64,000 nucleotides of DNA from Excoecaria cochinchinensis (lineage: Eukaryota; Streptophyta; Magnoliopsida; Malpighiales; Euphorbiaceae). Shown here in pieces: positions 48,388-60,117 of the stretch. A program made the translations under genes and the position numbers. How positions within the stretch are numbered: position 1 is the first letter of the stretch; every line of letters starts with the position of its first letter. Below the pieces are notes generated by a model. It was given only the letters and a program-made list of their open reading frames with translations. It did not search any database and was not told the origin of the DNA. The stretch spans positions 5,614,501-5,678,500 of the forward strand of contig CANTUQ010000073.1 in NCBI GenBank assembly GCA_947683425.1, in the 5' to 3' direction.

Positions 48388-48501
48388 TATATAAAGACCA
48401 TCAATAGCTCATTCTGAAGAAGCAGAAGATATCAATCTCATTCCAAAATTAGAGAAATTAAGAAAAAATCTTTTGTAATTTCAACTTCTCTATATAATAA
48501 A
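48388..48501 (+). promoter_or_regulatory. Candidate pararetroviral pregenomic promoter: TATA box to polyadenylation signal
   Basis: TATATAAAG at 48388-48396 follows the repeat array. AATAAA at 48496-48501 lies 100 bp downstream. TATA box, transcription start, then a poly(A) signal within a short terminal repeat is the caulimovirid arrangement. A CCACTATCC word at 48202-48210 also occurs in the CaMV 35S promoter (from memory). Activity is unknown. Confidence 0.5.
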
Positions 48502-48611
48502 TCTTTAGACTTACAGCTTGTATTCTCAAAAACTCATTCATGTACTCCCTCAACCTCTATCTATAATTCTTTTTTAGAAATTAATAAGATATTAGGTATT
48601 TCATTTTAAAT

Positions 48612-48821
48612 ATGAGTTGTTTTGTAAAAAAATTTGTAGACGAACTTTCAACTTGGGATTTTTGTAATAATCAAAAAATATTTATGTTAAGACAAGAATT
48701 ATTGCATTTTCAAAAGTTTTTACTACAACAACATACAAAAATGCATATGGAAGATTTTTGTGATTGTCTAGATTTTTATAGAAATCTTTCTTTTATCGAT
48801 TTATTATTATCTTTTATTTAA
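48612..48821 (+). CDS. Small open frame downstream of the viral-type promoter, unknown
   Basis: A 69-codon frame (MSCFVKKFVDELSTWDFC) rich in Phe, Leu and Cys. I recognise no family. It starts about 110 bp after the AATAAA, where a caulimovirid leader or first small ORF would lie. It may be chance, as the region is AT-rich. Confidence 0.2.
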   Translation: MSCFVKKFVDELSTWDFCNNQKIFMLRQELLHFQKFLLQQHTKMHMEDFCDCLDFYRNLSFIDLLLSFI

Positions 48822-49559
48822 ATTTATATTTTGATATTTATAAATTTATTCTCAGAAAAGAAATAAGAATCTAATAAATTTAAAAATCTTTCTTTTTTAT
48901 TTTAAAAATTCTTCATGTTAAAAATGATATTAAAAGATATAAAAATATATTAAAACTCTTTTTTTTTTTATTTTATAAATTCCTTATAAAGTAACCTTAG
49001 TTAATCATATAAAAATAAAAGGTTATTATTGTCAAAAATGTTATTTTTCTATAAAATAAGATAAAATAAATAGTAAGTTTATTGTTAGCAGAAAGATCCA
49101 GAAAAATCTAGGTCCAGTTAGATGATTCTATTAACCATAGTTAATTTACCGATTTGGTGAGTTGAGTTAATAAAGTTTAATTTTTAATTTTTTTTTTCTG
49201 CTTCTCTTTATAGCTTCAAAATTCTCAAAGTTCTCCTCATAAATCACCTTTTTGTTCTGTCAAAATTTCGTAGCTCCTCTTAGGATAAACGACCGTGGGC
49301 CAGGTTAACATTGACATCAGCAGTCTTTCCCAGCGATCGGAGGAGGGCCACACTCGCAGCCATCCTCGCTGCTCTCACCCTCCTCTCACCGTCAGCCAGT
49401 CTTCCCCAGAAAATATTAATACTTAGTTGAGTTCCTTTTTTTATTTTTATTCTTTGAAGGATATTTTTGTAATTTTATAATTTTTAACATTTTATAATTC
49501 AAATAAAATAATACAAAATACAGGACCTCACTGCAAGAGAATTGCTAAATACCTTTTCC
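48822..49559. other. AT-rich intergenic region and putative promoter side of the methyltransferase gene
   Basis: No gene seen. A GC-richer patch at 49285-49400 is followed by pyrimidine-rich sequence up to 49628, which could be the 5' UTR of the next gene. No confident TATA box. Confidence 0.35.
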
Positions 49560-50761
49560 CTCTGTTCCTTTACCTACCATTAACTTACTGAATAAACCCC
49601 ATCCAGGCTTTCTCTCACTGCTGACAGGTTGTTTTGTTAAGTAATCATTGTTCTTAAATTGTTTCTTTAATTAATTTTCGTGTTCTCTTGCTTCACTTGC
49701 GAGAATCGTAGTTGTTTTAGGGTTTTGTTTTGTTTAAAAGCTTGTATTTATGTTTTTTATGATAATAATTGGGTTGTGTTTGTTTTGAAATTACTCAGTT
49801 TGTGAAGCAAACTGTTGTATTAAAACTCCTAGATATTTTTCCCTGTAATCATAATTTTTGTGCGAAGTTGAATTTGCTCTCTGGAGGAAAGTGGCTTAGT
49901 ATTATGTTAAGTATGCTTTATTTATGGCGAGGTCTTGATTTGGTGTTATGCTTGTTCATGTTAGTTTCAATGGCACAGAGATTAAGGTGTCATATGCTAA
50001 GTGAGCGGCACAAATGTGTGAAAATTCTTCTGATGCTATGGTTGTGAATGCATGCATTGAGCCATTCTCGCAATTTCTTGTTTCGTTTGTTTGTTCCTCT
50101 ATTGCAAACCAAGCACATTCAAGTTTTTTGTACTTAGCATATGCAATCTTGTTATTCATTAACTTTTGGAGATAAAGTTCGATATATTGAACCTCTCATT
50201 CAACATGATTTGGATTTTAAAGGGCCTACTTGCGGCGTTGTTGTTGCCTTTGAACATTTATCGTATAAGAATAACTAATCTACTGGCTGTGGGACATTCG
50301 GAATCTGTATTCATGGTTAGTTACTTGTTGAGTAGTCTATATAGTGGAAACAGAATCAATTTTGTGGATCCTAAATTGGTTTCCGTTTGAGTTCACCGAG
50401 ATACATGTGTTAGAGATATTCGATATTTATTGTTTTCTGAATCTGTAATTGTCAAGTTATTGGTCCAAAGAAGCGTTTTTTGTTTTTGTTACTTTGATAA
50501 AGTTTTATTTATTGATCCTCTCGTACGATTTGGGTTCCAAAGGACCAATTAGTGCCGGTGTTGCCTGAGTTTGAAACTTTATCGTATTAAAATTAGTTGC
50601 AATTTGACATTCTTACCATGTATGTGCATCAGCAACATTTGTTCTCTATTATTTCTGAGTGAATTATAGTCATATTATTGGCTGCATTAGTTTCTCACTT
50701 AATCCTTTATTTATTTCTTGATCAGCTTGAAAGCCTGGGCAAAGCTGTAGCTTGCAGGGAA
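49560..50761 (+). other. Probable 5' UTR with an intron, methyltransferase gene
   Basis: A pyrimidine-rich leader ends in CTGCTGACAG followed by GTTGTTTT (donor about 49629). An acceptor TTCTTGATCAG ends at 50725. This would give a 5' UTR intron of about 1.1 kb and a short exon, 50726-50764, carrying the start codon at its very end. Inferred from splice-like sequence only. Confidence 0.4.
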
Positions 50762-53700
50762 ATGGTACTTTATTCTGTACACCTCTTTCGGTTATTTATA
50801 TAATAATATCTTTTCTTTATCCTCCTTATTTCCCAGAGAAATTTTACCCTGCAAACTGAGCCATCATGATTAGCAAGTAATCATTTTAATTTCTTTTGAT
50901 CCATTTTTCTTCACATTTTTATTTGTCTGGCATATGTCTGTTTGTTTATAAACTTGTCCAGGATGGGGATTCTTTTGGTGGTGAGGATGAAAATTTTGAC
51001 TGGGACAGTGAAGATGACCGAGAAATTGAGAACTTCAGGTTGTCTTCTTCGAGTTTGACACTTCCTTCTGCAGATGCTACAGCAAGCTCAGCAGAGGTAA
51101 TGCTTTGTATTTTTGAGGTCTCTTCTGTTTCGAAGACAAATAGAATTGTGCATTATCGTTTCCCTAGATAGAACTTGGACATTTTGTTTCACTTTAACAA
51201 GTTGTGCTTGGCATTTACTGCTACTTTGTTATGCTTCTAGGGAAGCTAATGCCGTAGTTTTGCAAGTGGATATTCATTATTCCTTTGTTACTTATGTTTC
51301 ATGTTTATAAATGAGCTATTGTTTTTTTCTTGTTGATCTTTTGCTCATGCAACCATGTCTTGTGGAATTTCCTTGTACTTTGAGGCATGCACTTTAATTT
51401 GTCTATTTATCAGTTATATACAAAAATGTGTATTCATTTTGTATCTTAGCTTAGCAATTTCTTTCTTTGAATCAAGGCAAGCTCATCAGCAGGTTCTTCT
51501 GGATCCAAGTTAATGGATTATTTTGTTGGAATGGGGTTTCCTGAAAAAATTGTTGCCGAAGCAATTCGCAAAAATGGTAAAGAATCTCTTTGATTTGAAT
51601 TTTCTAAACGTACTCATTCCTATACACGTGCATGCTGAATATGCCCTGAAATCTTCATTAATACCCTTGGTGAGTTAATTATTCAGGAGAAGAGTGTACA
51701 GATTTGATACTTGAAACACTTCTTAAATGTTCGGTGAGTTTGATTCTTGGTTTCTCTCAAAAATGGTTGTTGCTGAGGGTCAATACCAATTAGGAAATCT
51801 AAAAGATGGTTCACAAACTGACTTTTTTTTTTCCTCTGCTTTTAGACAAGATCATCTGCTAGCTCTTCTGGCTCCAAGTTAATTGATCATTTTGTTGGAA
51901 TGGGGTTTGATTTGGAAACGGTGTCGAAAGTAATTCAGGAAAACGGTAAAGTTCCTAGATTTGCTAGTAAGCTTCATTTAAGCTTCATTTCTCACCAAGA
52001 AAATTTGATCTGTTACCATTTTGTGTTAAATGTTTAGGGGAAAGAAATACAGATTCAATTTTGGAGACTCTCCTCGCATACTCGGTGAGATAACATCTGC
52101 CTTTTATTACCACATTAGTTTTCATACTTTCCACTTTAATCGGCTTTTATGATTGAAATGGTTTGGCACTCTACTATAAAATATTAATGTCTAGGTCTTC
52201 TTGACATCTTAAGCGGCAAAAACTTGGTAATATCTGATGCGAGTATAATATTGTGCTACCTTTGGATGTAAATATTTTGAAAGATGCATTTTTCTTTAAT
52301 GTTTTTGCTGTCAAACTGCGATACTGGATAACTGCTTCCAATGGACAACTATTAGCTCCTTATATGAAATTACATGCCAAGCAGACCTCTTTAAGGTAAA
52401 ATTATGGGTTTTGTTTGTAAAGAATTCTATGTGGCCTCTTGACCGGTATATTTATCTTTTATCATATTTCATTTACAGTTGATGAGTCATAGTATTAGTT
52501 TTTTGAAGCTTGTCACTTATTGGCTTATTATTTAATTCATCAAACTACTCATCTATGCAGTGTTCTAATGTGAAGGATGAGTAAATCCATTTGCATCCAA
52601 TATTATTATAATGAAAAGAATGGTGATTATTGGATTGTTTTAAATGGTAAACTTGCGTAGTGCTGTATCACTAAACCTGGCTGAAATGGATTTCATGTTT
52701 GTTATGTTGGCTGAAATTGTTTTAGTATTTTATCACTCATTGTTTTATTCTTCTTTTGAGCTAATATCTTCCTCTACTTTTGTTTTATCCCTTTGACAAA
52801 AAGGATTGTTATTCTGAACATAGAGATTATTTGAGACTGAATATGGTAGGCATTTGGTGCTATTGTATAATGAGTATATTAATGATAGCAAATGATATGA
52901 AGTGTTGATCTTCATCAGCTTTTCTCTTAATTGTATGTGCTGACTAATCATAATGCTTGGCAGTTGGTTATAATTTCAATTAACTTGCGTCAGTTTGTAA
53001 CTGGCTTTTTTCTTTTTGCTTTTTTTTTTTTGGCTTCTATTTTGAAATATTAACTTTTACAATGACCATTTTTTCCTTCAATTTCTTATGGCAGGTAATT
53101 GAAAAATCACATGAAGAAGAGCTGCATGTTGATTCTGATTACTGGTCTTCAGATAATGAGGGGAGCTTGCTCAATGATTTTTCTGACATAGAGAGTTCTG
53201 AAAATGAGGTAGCTATATGGCTTTTTGGGTTGTAATATGGTCATACAGACTAGTCAGTAGACTGCAGAACAATCATTGTGACCTTGTCTTTCATGTTTGA
53301 AGTCTGAACCAGCAGAAAATATACCTGAATTTTATATTGATTTTTATTCTTGTATGCGTAGATAACTATGTTTTTTCATTCCTTGAAGTGGTTTGACTAC
53401 TTGAATTTGTTCATGTCCATTTAGGAACTTTTCTTACTTGATTTTTGATTATTTTAACTTATTTGAGTTTATTTTTATTTTTTCCAAAAGTCCATTAATA
53501 TTATAGTTTTTTTTTTTTTTATTTTTTTTTTCTAACAGGAAATTGTTAAATTTGAGCCTGATGATGAGGGGAGTGTTTTGCTGTTTCTGGTGAAGATGGG
53601 ATACTCTGAGGACGAGGCATCAATAGCTCTAGAGAGATGTGGTGTGTATTTTAATTTGTGTCAACTTTGAAATGGTTTACTGTTTCCAAGTTGTTATGGT

Positions 53701-55993
53701 CCCAAGTCTTTGATCGAGTCACCTTGGAGGCCCTATTCTTTTTAACCACTCAAAGCTTGCGAATGGGAGCTTGACACTTTTGATCTCGTTAAAGGGACTG
53801 AGTTTTTACACTGCAATTACTTCATCAATGTGATTAATCCCATATTTGACTTGTTCATATGATGGGAGGTATTCTATCAAAGGCAAAGTTCAGTAACTGT
53901 TTTGATATATGCTATCTTGCCATGTGAAAGTCCTATTGTTCTGTTTCTTGATGTGGCATTAGTGGCTAAACATGATGGCTTTAGCTTCTTGAGTATTATA
54001 TTTTTCTTGTGGCAAAGGGTCTCTATTTTCCTTGAATCCATTTACTGTTTAAATGTTGCAGGACCACATGCCACAATTGCAGAGCTTACAGATTTCATAT
54101 GTGCTGCTCAAATGGCGAAGGCAGCTGATGCTTCCTTTCCAGAAGAGAAGGTAATCTTTTCCCCTAATTTAGAGAAAGTTGATCTAGAATATCAGTGAAT
54201 TTTTTTTTTGTCCTTTAGCCTAGTGTCAATGGCCTTGTCCAATCATCTCCCATAGAAATAAGGGTCTATCGCCTAAGCTCAGTAATCAGTGTCTTTTTCC
54301 TATAATCTATAAGCAGGTAGCAGTGACTAGTGACCACTGGTACTTGGGAAACCAGCATATGCGAAGAGATTAAACTCATGATTGAGGAGTATAGAGTTCC
54401 TTTTCTGTATTATCTCCAATAAAGTAGTGATTAATGCTAGTAGTTATTTGAGTCCGGTTAACATACTGGTCTAATCCTTGGTCATATGAAAATAATACTA
54501 ACATGATAATTACATTATTTTGTGGTTCAAAATAGTTTTTTCGGAACTTAGATGCTTTGTTTTATCTTCCTCCTATTCAACAGCCAAGGATCAAGCAGTT
54601 TGATGCTGATTACCCTAAGCACAAAAAGAGGAGTTTTTATGAATATGATATGTGGAAAAGGAAAAAGCAAATGAGGTTGGAAAAGAAGCTGCTACCTGGA
54701 GATGATGAGATGCTACGCCTCCCAAATCCAATGATTGGATTTGGAGTCCCCACTGATCCAGAGATCGTAATTCATAGAACACTTCCAGAAGCTGCTATTG
54801 GGCCACCCTATTTCTATTATGAGAATGTAGCACTTGCTCCTAAAGGAGTTTGGAATACTATATCTCGATTCTTATATGATGTGGAGCCAGAATTTGTTGA
54901 TTCTAAATATTTTTGTGCTGCAGCAAGGAAAAGGGGCTATGTACATAATCTTCCTATTCAGAATAGATTTCCCCTTCTTCCATTGCCTCCACAAACTATA
55001 CATGAAGCATTGCCACTGACAAAGAGATGGTGGCCTCTATGGGACACAAGGGCGCAATTAAATTGTTTGCAAACTTGCATTGGAAGTGCAAAACTAACTG
55101 AAAGGATTCGCAAAGCCGTCGAGGACTATGAAGGAGAACCACCTTATAGTGTCCAAAAGTTTGTTCTTGATGAATGTCGCAAATGGAATCTAGTGTGGGT
55201 TGGCAGGAATAAGGTTGCGCCACTTGAACCAGATGAAGTAGAAATGCTTTTGGGTTTCCCTAGGAATCACACAAGGGGAGGTGGAATAAGTAGGACCGAT
55301 AGATACAAATCGCTTGGTAACTCATTCCAGGTGAGATTGCATAATTTCAATATTCCATGGCTGTCTTTCAAATCTCTTCTGCAACATATGATTGATATTG
55401 TGGTAGTTGATTGATATTGTCGTAGTTTTTCAGTTCGTACCAAAGTTTTCATCTTTCTTCTATTAATTCGTTTTGTTTCAAAAATTGTATTGCATGTGCT
55501 TGTGAAATATTTTTAATTCCTTCCTATGAGTGGCATTTGGCTAAATGAGTAAACTTTTCAGGTTGACACTGTTGCCTACCATCTATCAGTTCTGAAGGAC
55601 TTATTCCCTGGAGGCATCAATCTTCTCTCTCTTTTCTCTGGGATTGGTGGTGCAGAAGTTGCTCTGCACAGGCTTGGAGTCCGTCTGAAGAATGTAGTGT
55701 CAGTTGAGATATCAGAAGTAAATAGGAATATTTTGAGGTGCTGGTGGGAGCAAACCAACCAGACAGGGAATTTGATTGACATTGCAGATGTGCAACAGCT
55801 AAATGCTGACAGATTAGAGCAACTAATGAACTCCTTTGGCGGATTTGATCTTGTTGTTGGTGGGAGTCCGTGTAATAATCTAGCTGGTAGCAACCGACAC
55901 CACCGTGATGGTCTAGAGGGTAAAGAATCTTCCCTTTTCTTCGACTATTGTCGAATTTTAGACTTGGTCAAGTGTATAATGACAAGAAATTAA
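50762..55993 (+). CDS. DRM2: De novo DNA (cytosine-5) methyltransferase, DRM2-like, 11 coding exons
   Basis: RNA-directed DNA methyltransferase that sets cytosine methylation in all contexts, nuclear. Exons: 50762-50764, 50962-51096, 51477-51576, 51687-51733, 51846-51945, 52038-52084, 53095-53208, 53539-53641, 54062-54150, 54584-55330, 55562-55993, total 638 residues, close to the family's usual length. All junctions are GT-AG and keep frame. The start codon abuts a donor (AAATG|GTACTT) and gives MDGDSFGGEDENFDWD; no in-frame ATG lies in exon 2. Three UBA domains: about residues 56-95, 105-144 and 187-235. The catalytic half has the rearranged DRM order: ENV (about 326), GNSFQVDTVAYHL (about 492-503), FSGIGG (520-525), then GGSPCNN with catalytic Cys about 599. 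No stop or frameshift, so it looks functional. Intron 6 is about 1 kb with no insert seen. Confidence 0.92.
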
Positions 55994-57222
55994 ATGAACT
56001 TAATGTATGGAACTGGTTTTCTAGTTAGTTGTACTGACTTGAGATTTGTCGCTTCATTTTTTATTGTTTCGGAGTTCCACATTGACAGAATGGTCGGCCA
56101 TTTATCCAAATTTCTATTTTATGCAATTGTAAATGAAGGTGTTGTTAAAATTGCTATGTTGTTTAGTATTCTAATTGAGCTGCCCCTGCAGCCAGAGATA
56201 CCAATCAAAGAAATCAAGGCTCGTTTCCTTGATTTGGATAAGGAAATATGACAGTTGCTGATTCTAATTAATGTTCTAATGATGCGGGGGGACGTAATAG
56301 CATAATGTAGGTGCGATTACATTATTCTACTTAGCCTATGCTGCTGTTGGATGTATAAAAATATTCGGAGTAGAGAATAAATTTTCCTTTTCTTTTGGAA
56401 GGAAAAAATAAAAATTTACAAAGCAACAATAAGGAAAAGAAGCCCTGTGGCTTCACCAAATAAAACAAGGGTTTTTTTTTTTTAATATTGGTCTAATTTT
56501 TAAAAAAAAATAAGGAAAATGAGGCTATAGTAAAAATAATTAAGTTTTTGGAGTGTCGGAAATCGGTTAATATATATGGTTCACTATGTGCAGCTGATGA
56601 AGTGCTAGAAACCGGCACAAGTAGGTGCAGGTTTCTCTTGGTGTCTTTGCTTGATTATCCTTGTTTAGGCTTATTACTCTGTTTTTGTCGCTTACTGTTT
56701 CTTTCTCTCTTCTTCCCTATATATCAATGCCTTAATCAAAATCAATTCTAGTCTAACTCATAACACCCAATTCTCTTTCAATTTCTTGTTTTTATTTGGC
56801 AAGCTCAGCTCATTATCGATTTGTAGCCATCTTTTTCTTTTTTATTTCTTAATTGAGATTTTTTTTTTATCCAATTTTATCTGTTGAGGAAGAGAAAGAG
56901 TTTGTGTGTATCATTGGATGCGCGTGGAAGCCCAGAAGGTAAAATTCTTCTTAAATTGCTTGTGCTTGTGTATCAATTTTTATTATAAATCAGTAAATGG
57001 GATTAAGCTAAAGTATATATTTTTAATGATTAATAATTCATTTGTGTATTTGATTATTATATAATAATTTCATGTTTGTGTTGATACCCACCTTCCATTT
57101 CGTCAGTTTTTTCTGCTTCTCTTTGCCAAATCGTCTCTTTTTCTTCTTTCTGTTTCTATCAGCATTTTGCTCCTCTCTCTCTTTCTATTCAACAAATAAT
57201 TTTAGATTGCATGTGCGCTTCT
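55994..57222. other. 3' flank of the methyltransferase gene
   Basis: No clear gene. A short frame with an acceptor-like CCCCTGCAG in front (about 56183-56251, ending KARFLDLDKEI) could be an alternative last exon but has no support. 56880-57220 is pyrimidine-rich. Poly(A) signals cannot be chosen with confidence. Confidence 0.35.
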
Positions 57223-57731
57223 CTGTTAGGTATGTGGGTTCCTCCAACATGTGGGCCCACATCATTGAAAAAAAAAGGAGGTTGGCAAGAGTTGAAAAGT
57301 CAAAATCAAATTAGGTGGCAGCAATTTTAATTCAATTTTGCTTCTACATGCACAGCTATTTCATAGCTGTCCATGCGCGTAATAAGATAACTAGGAGGCC
57401 TATAAATAGGCCTTCCCATATCAATTTAAATCATCCTTCAATTTTATAAATTAAGAGAGAAGTATTTTAGAAAAATATTTGGGATATTTTTCTAAAATGA
57501 GAGTAACAAAATAGTGAGTTTGAAAAACACTTGTGTGCAACTATTTTGGGTTTATTTCAAAATTATTATATTGTCTTTCTCTGTTGTACCCATTAATTTT
57601 ATTAGTGGAAAAAATATTTTCGAAATTTGTCCCGTGGACGTAGCCCAAATAAAAGGATGAGCCACGTTAAATTGCCGGTGTCAATATTTTTACTCTGCTA
57701 ATTTATTTTAATTTATCCGTTGTGCCCAACA
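57223..57731 (+). mobile_element. Copia 5' LTR (about 509 bp)
   Basis: Begins TGTTAGGTATGTGGG and ends GCCCAACA, with six of seven terminal bases inverted-complementary. A TATA box sits in the palindrome GGCCTATAAATAGGCC (57398-57413), and a second palindrome AGCTATTTCATAGCT lies at about 57354. The start is inferred from end symmetry; the other LTR is outside the window. Confidence 0.55.
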
Positions 57732-57733
57732 AC

Positions 57734-57745
57734 TGGTATCAGAGC
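57734..57745 (+). promoter_or_regulatory. Copia primer binding site (iMet)
   Basis: TGGTATCAGAGC, the canonical plant initiator-Met tRNA PBS, two bases after the LTR end. Confidence 0.9.
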
Positions 57746-57951
57746 TAAGGTTATTTCTTAGTATACTCTGTGGTTGCAGCGTAAACTGATCTTCCACATC
57801 CTAAATTTTTTTTTCTTGGGTACTGTTTACATATACGACACTGTTAAGACATACGGTACTGTTCACATATACGATATTGTTCACATATACGGATACTAAT
57901 AACTGTCAGAAAATTTTTTAGATTGAAGAAGTCCATCGAATTTCGATCTAG

Positions 57952-60117
57952 ATGGAGGCAAAAATTAGCAGAATGATCTACTTAAATGGCTCAAACTACC
58001 ACATTTGGAGTAAAAAGATGAAAAATCTTCTAGTTGTAACGAAGATGCATTTGCCGGTATTTGCCACAGCTAAACCTAAAGGTAAAACCGATGAGAAGTG
58101 AAAGTTTGACCATGAGCAGGTGTGCAGTTTTATCCAATAATTTATCGAAGACAATGTATTCAATCACATCTGTAATGAGATGGATGCCAGAATACTGTGG
58201 AATAAGCTGAAGACGTTGTATTCTTCAAAGACGGAAAATAATAAATTATTTTACTTGACTAAGTTGGTGCAAGTAAGATATAGAGAAGGAACTTCCTTGC
58301 CAGGCCACTTGAATGAGATGGAAGGGATCCAGGATCAGCTAAACAGAATGGGAGTAAAACTGGATGATAAAGTATTTGCTTTATTAGTGTTAGCCTCTCT
58401 GCCACAGTCTTGGGAGACTTTGAAGATCTCCATCGCCAACCCTGCGCCCAATGGTGTAGTCAACATGGAGATTGTAAAAAATAGTATCCTGAATGAAGAA
58501 ATGAGAAGGAGATCACATGCCTCATCTTCTTCATCACAATCAGATATTCTAGTTGCACAATCCAGAGGAAGGAGACAGTCTAGGGAATAAAACCCTAAAG
58601 GCAAGAGCAGAGAAAAGTCAAACAAATATGCCAATGTTGAATGCCATCACCATAAAAAGAAGGGCCACATTAAAATGTTCTGTAAAAAGTTCAAAAAGGA
58701 ACAAGAGAACCAAAGCAAAGCTGTGAAGAAAGATGACAGCAGTGATGATCAACAGACTAATATCATAGAATTCAATATCGTTTATGATGAAGATGTTATT
58801 AATCTTGCATCTCAGAAATCCAGTTGGGTGCTTGATAGTGGTGCTACCATTCATGCTACATCCCGTAGAGAATTCTTCTCATCATACACACCTGGAGATT
58901 TTGCTGTTGTTAGAATGGGAAATGAAGGCCTGTCAAAGGTTGTTAGCAGAGGAGATGTTTGCTTGGAAATAGAGAATGGTATTAGACTAATTCTGAAGGA
59001 TGTCAGGCATATTCCAGACATACGTCTGAATTTGATCTCTATACGCAAACTTGAAAATGAGAGATATTGCAGCTTCTTTATTTATGACAAATGGAAACTT
59101 ACAAAAGGCTCCTTAGTAGTGGCTAGAGGTAAAAATCATACAACTTTATATGTGATGGAAGCAAAGCTCTTCACCTACACAGTAGCTTCCATGGAGAAAG
59201 ATAGTGTAATTGAACGGTGGCATCGAAGACTTGGCCACATGGGTGAAAAAGCAATGAAAAGCCTAGCCAAAAAGAAAATGTTGCCTGGTATGGATGAAAT
59301 ATACTTAGACAAATATGTTGATTGTTTTTTTGGAAAGTAAAACAGAGTTGCTTTTAAAAGTTCTCCTCCTTCCAGAATGAAGAATGTGTTAGATCTGATT
59401 CACTCTGATTTATGTGGACCAATGCCAAATTCACTTGGTGGTGCTCAGTATTTTTTGACTTTCATTGATGATAATTCGAGGAAGACATGGGTATATCTTC
59501 TGAAGATAAAAGATCAGGTGTTATATGTCTTCAAAGAATTTTATGCCTCAGTTGAGAGACAGACTGGGAAGAAGTTGAAAAGCATCCGGACGAATAATGG
59601 TGGAGAATACATTGGACCATTTCATGTTTACTATAAAGAGCATAGTATCTGACATCAGATGACACCTCCAAAGACATCGCAGTTGAATGGCTTAGCTGAG
59701 AGAATGAACAGAACTTTGATGGAGAGAGTCATATTTATACTCTCACATGCAAAGTTACCTAAAATTTTTTGGGATAAAACTATACTCACAGTTGCACATG
59801 TGTTGAATCTTTCACCTTGTACTCCTCTCAAGATGGATGTTCCATAAAAAGTATGGCCAGGAAAAGATGTTTCCTATGATCATCTGCGGGTGTTTGGCTA
59901 TAAAGCATTTGTTCATATCCCCAAGGATGAGAGATCCAAACTTGATGCTAAGACAAGACAGTATATTTTTATTGGCTATGGTCAAGATCAATTTGGCTAT
60001 AGATTTTATGATTCTATTGAGAAGAAACTTGTCAGGAGTCATGATGCTGTATTTATTAAAGATAAGAACATTGAAAATATTAACAAAATGAAAAAGGATG
60101 TTCTTGATTCTGATAAG
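57952..60117 (+). pseudogene. Copia gag-protease-integrase (six in-frame stops)
   Basis: The start MEAKISRMIYLNGSNYHIWS is a typical copia gag opening. The gag core includes ILWNKLKTLYSS and SLPQSWETLK. The zinc knuckle is CHHHKKKGHIKMFC, with its second Cys changed to His. Protease: WVLDSGATIHAT. Integrase zinc region: RWHRRLGHMGEKAM, with YVDCFFGK where CxxC is expected. In the DDE core the first Asp is in HSDLCGPM, the second site reads IRTNNGGEY (Asp to Asn) and Glu is in GLAERMNRT. Stops: 58099 TGA, 58138 TAA, 58588 TAA, 59338 TAA, 59650 TGA, 59845 TAA. Dead by both criteria. Confidence 0.85.

Larger units (their letters stand above)
57223..60117 (+). mobile_element. Ty1/copia element (TNT1-like), 5' LTR to integrase, 3' half displaced by Athila insertion
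   Basis: LTR 57223-57731, PBS 57734-57745, gag from 57952, then protease and integrase up to 60117, where the Athila LTR begins. RT, RNase H and the 3' LTR must lie beyond the window. All coding blocks (57952-60117) are in one frame interrupted by six stops, with no frameshift found, so decay is by substitution only. Confidence 0.82.

Noticed and set aside
50896..51171. Open frame starting MIHFSSHFYLSG as the methyltransferase N terminus
   Set aside because: Its first part reads through the intron before the acceptor at 50961. The ATG at 50762 with its GT donor gives a family-like acidic N terminus.
56183..56251. Possible extra last exon of the methyltransferase (ending KARFLDLDKEI)
   Set aside because: Exon 11 already ends with a natural stop after the expected C-terminal segment, and no donor in exon 11 joins it sensibly.
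58335..58634. Antisense frames over copia gag
   Set aside because: Shadows of the sense coding sequence.
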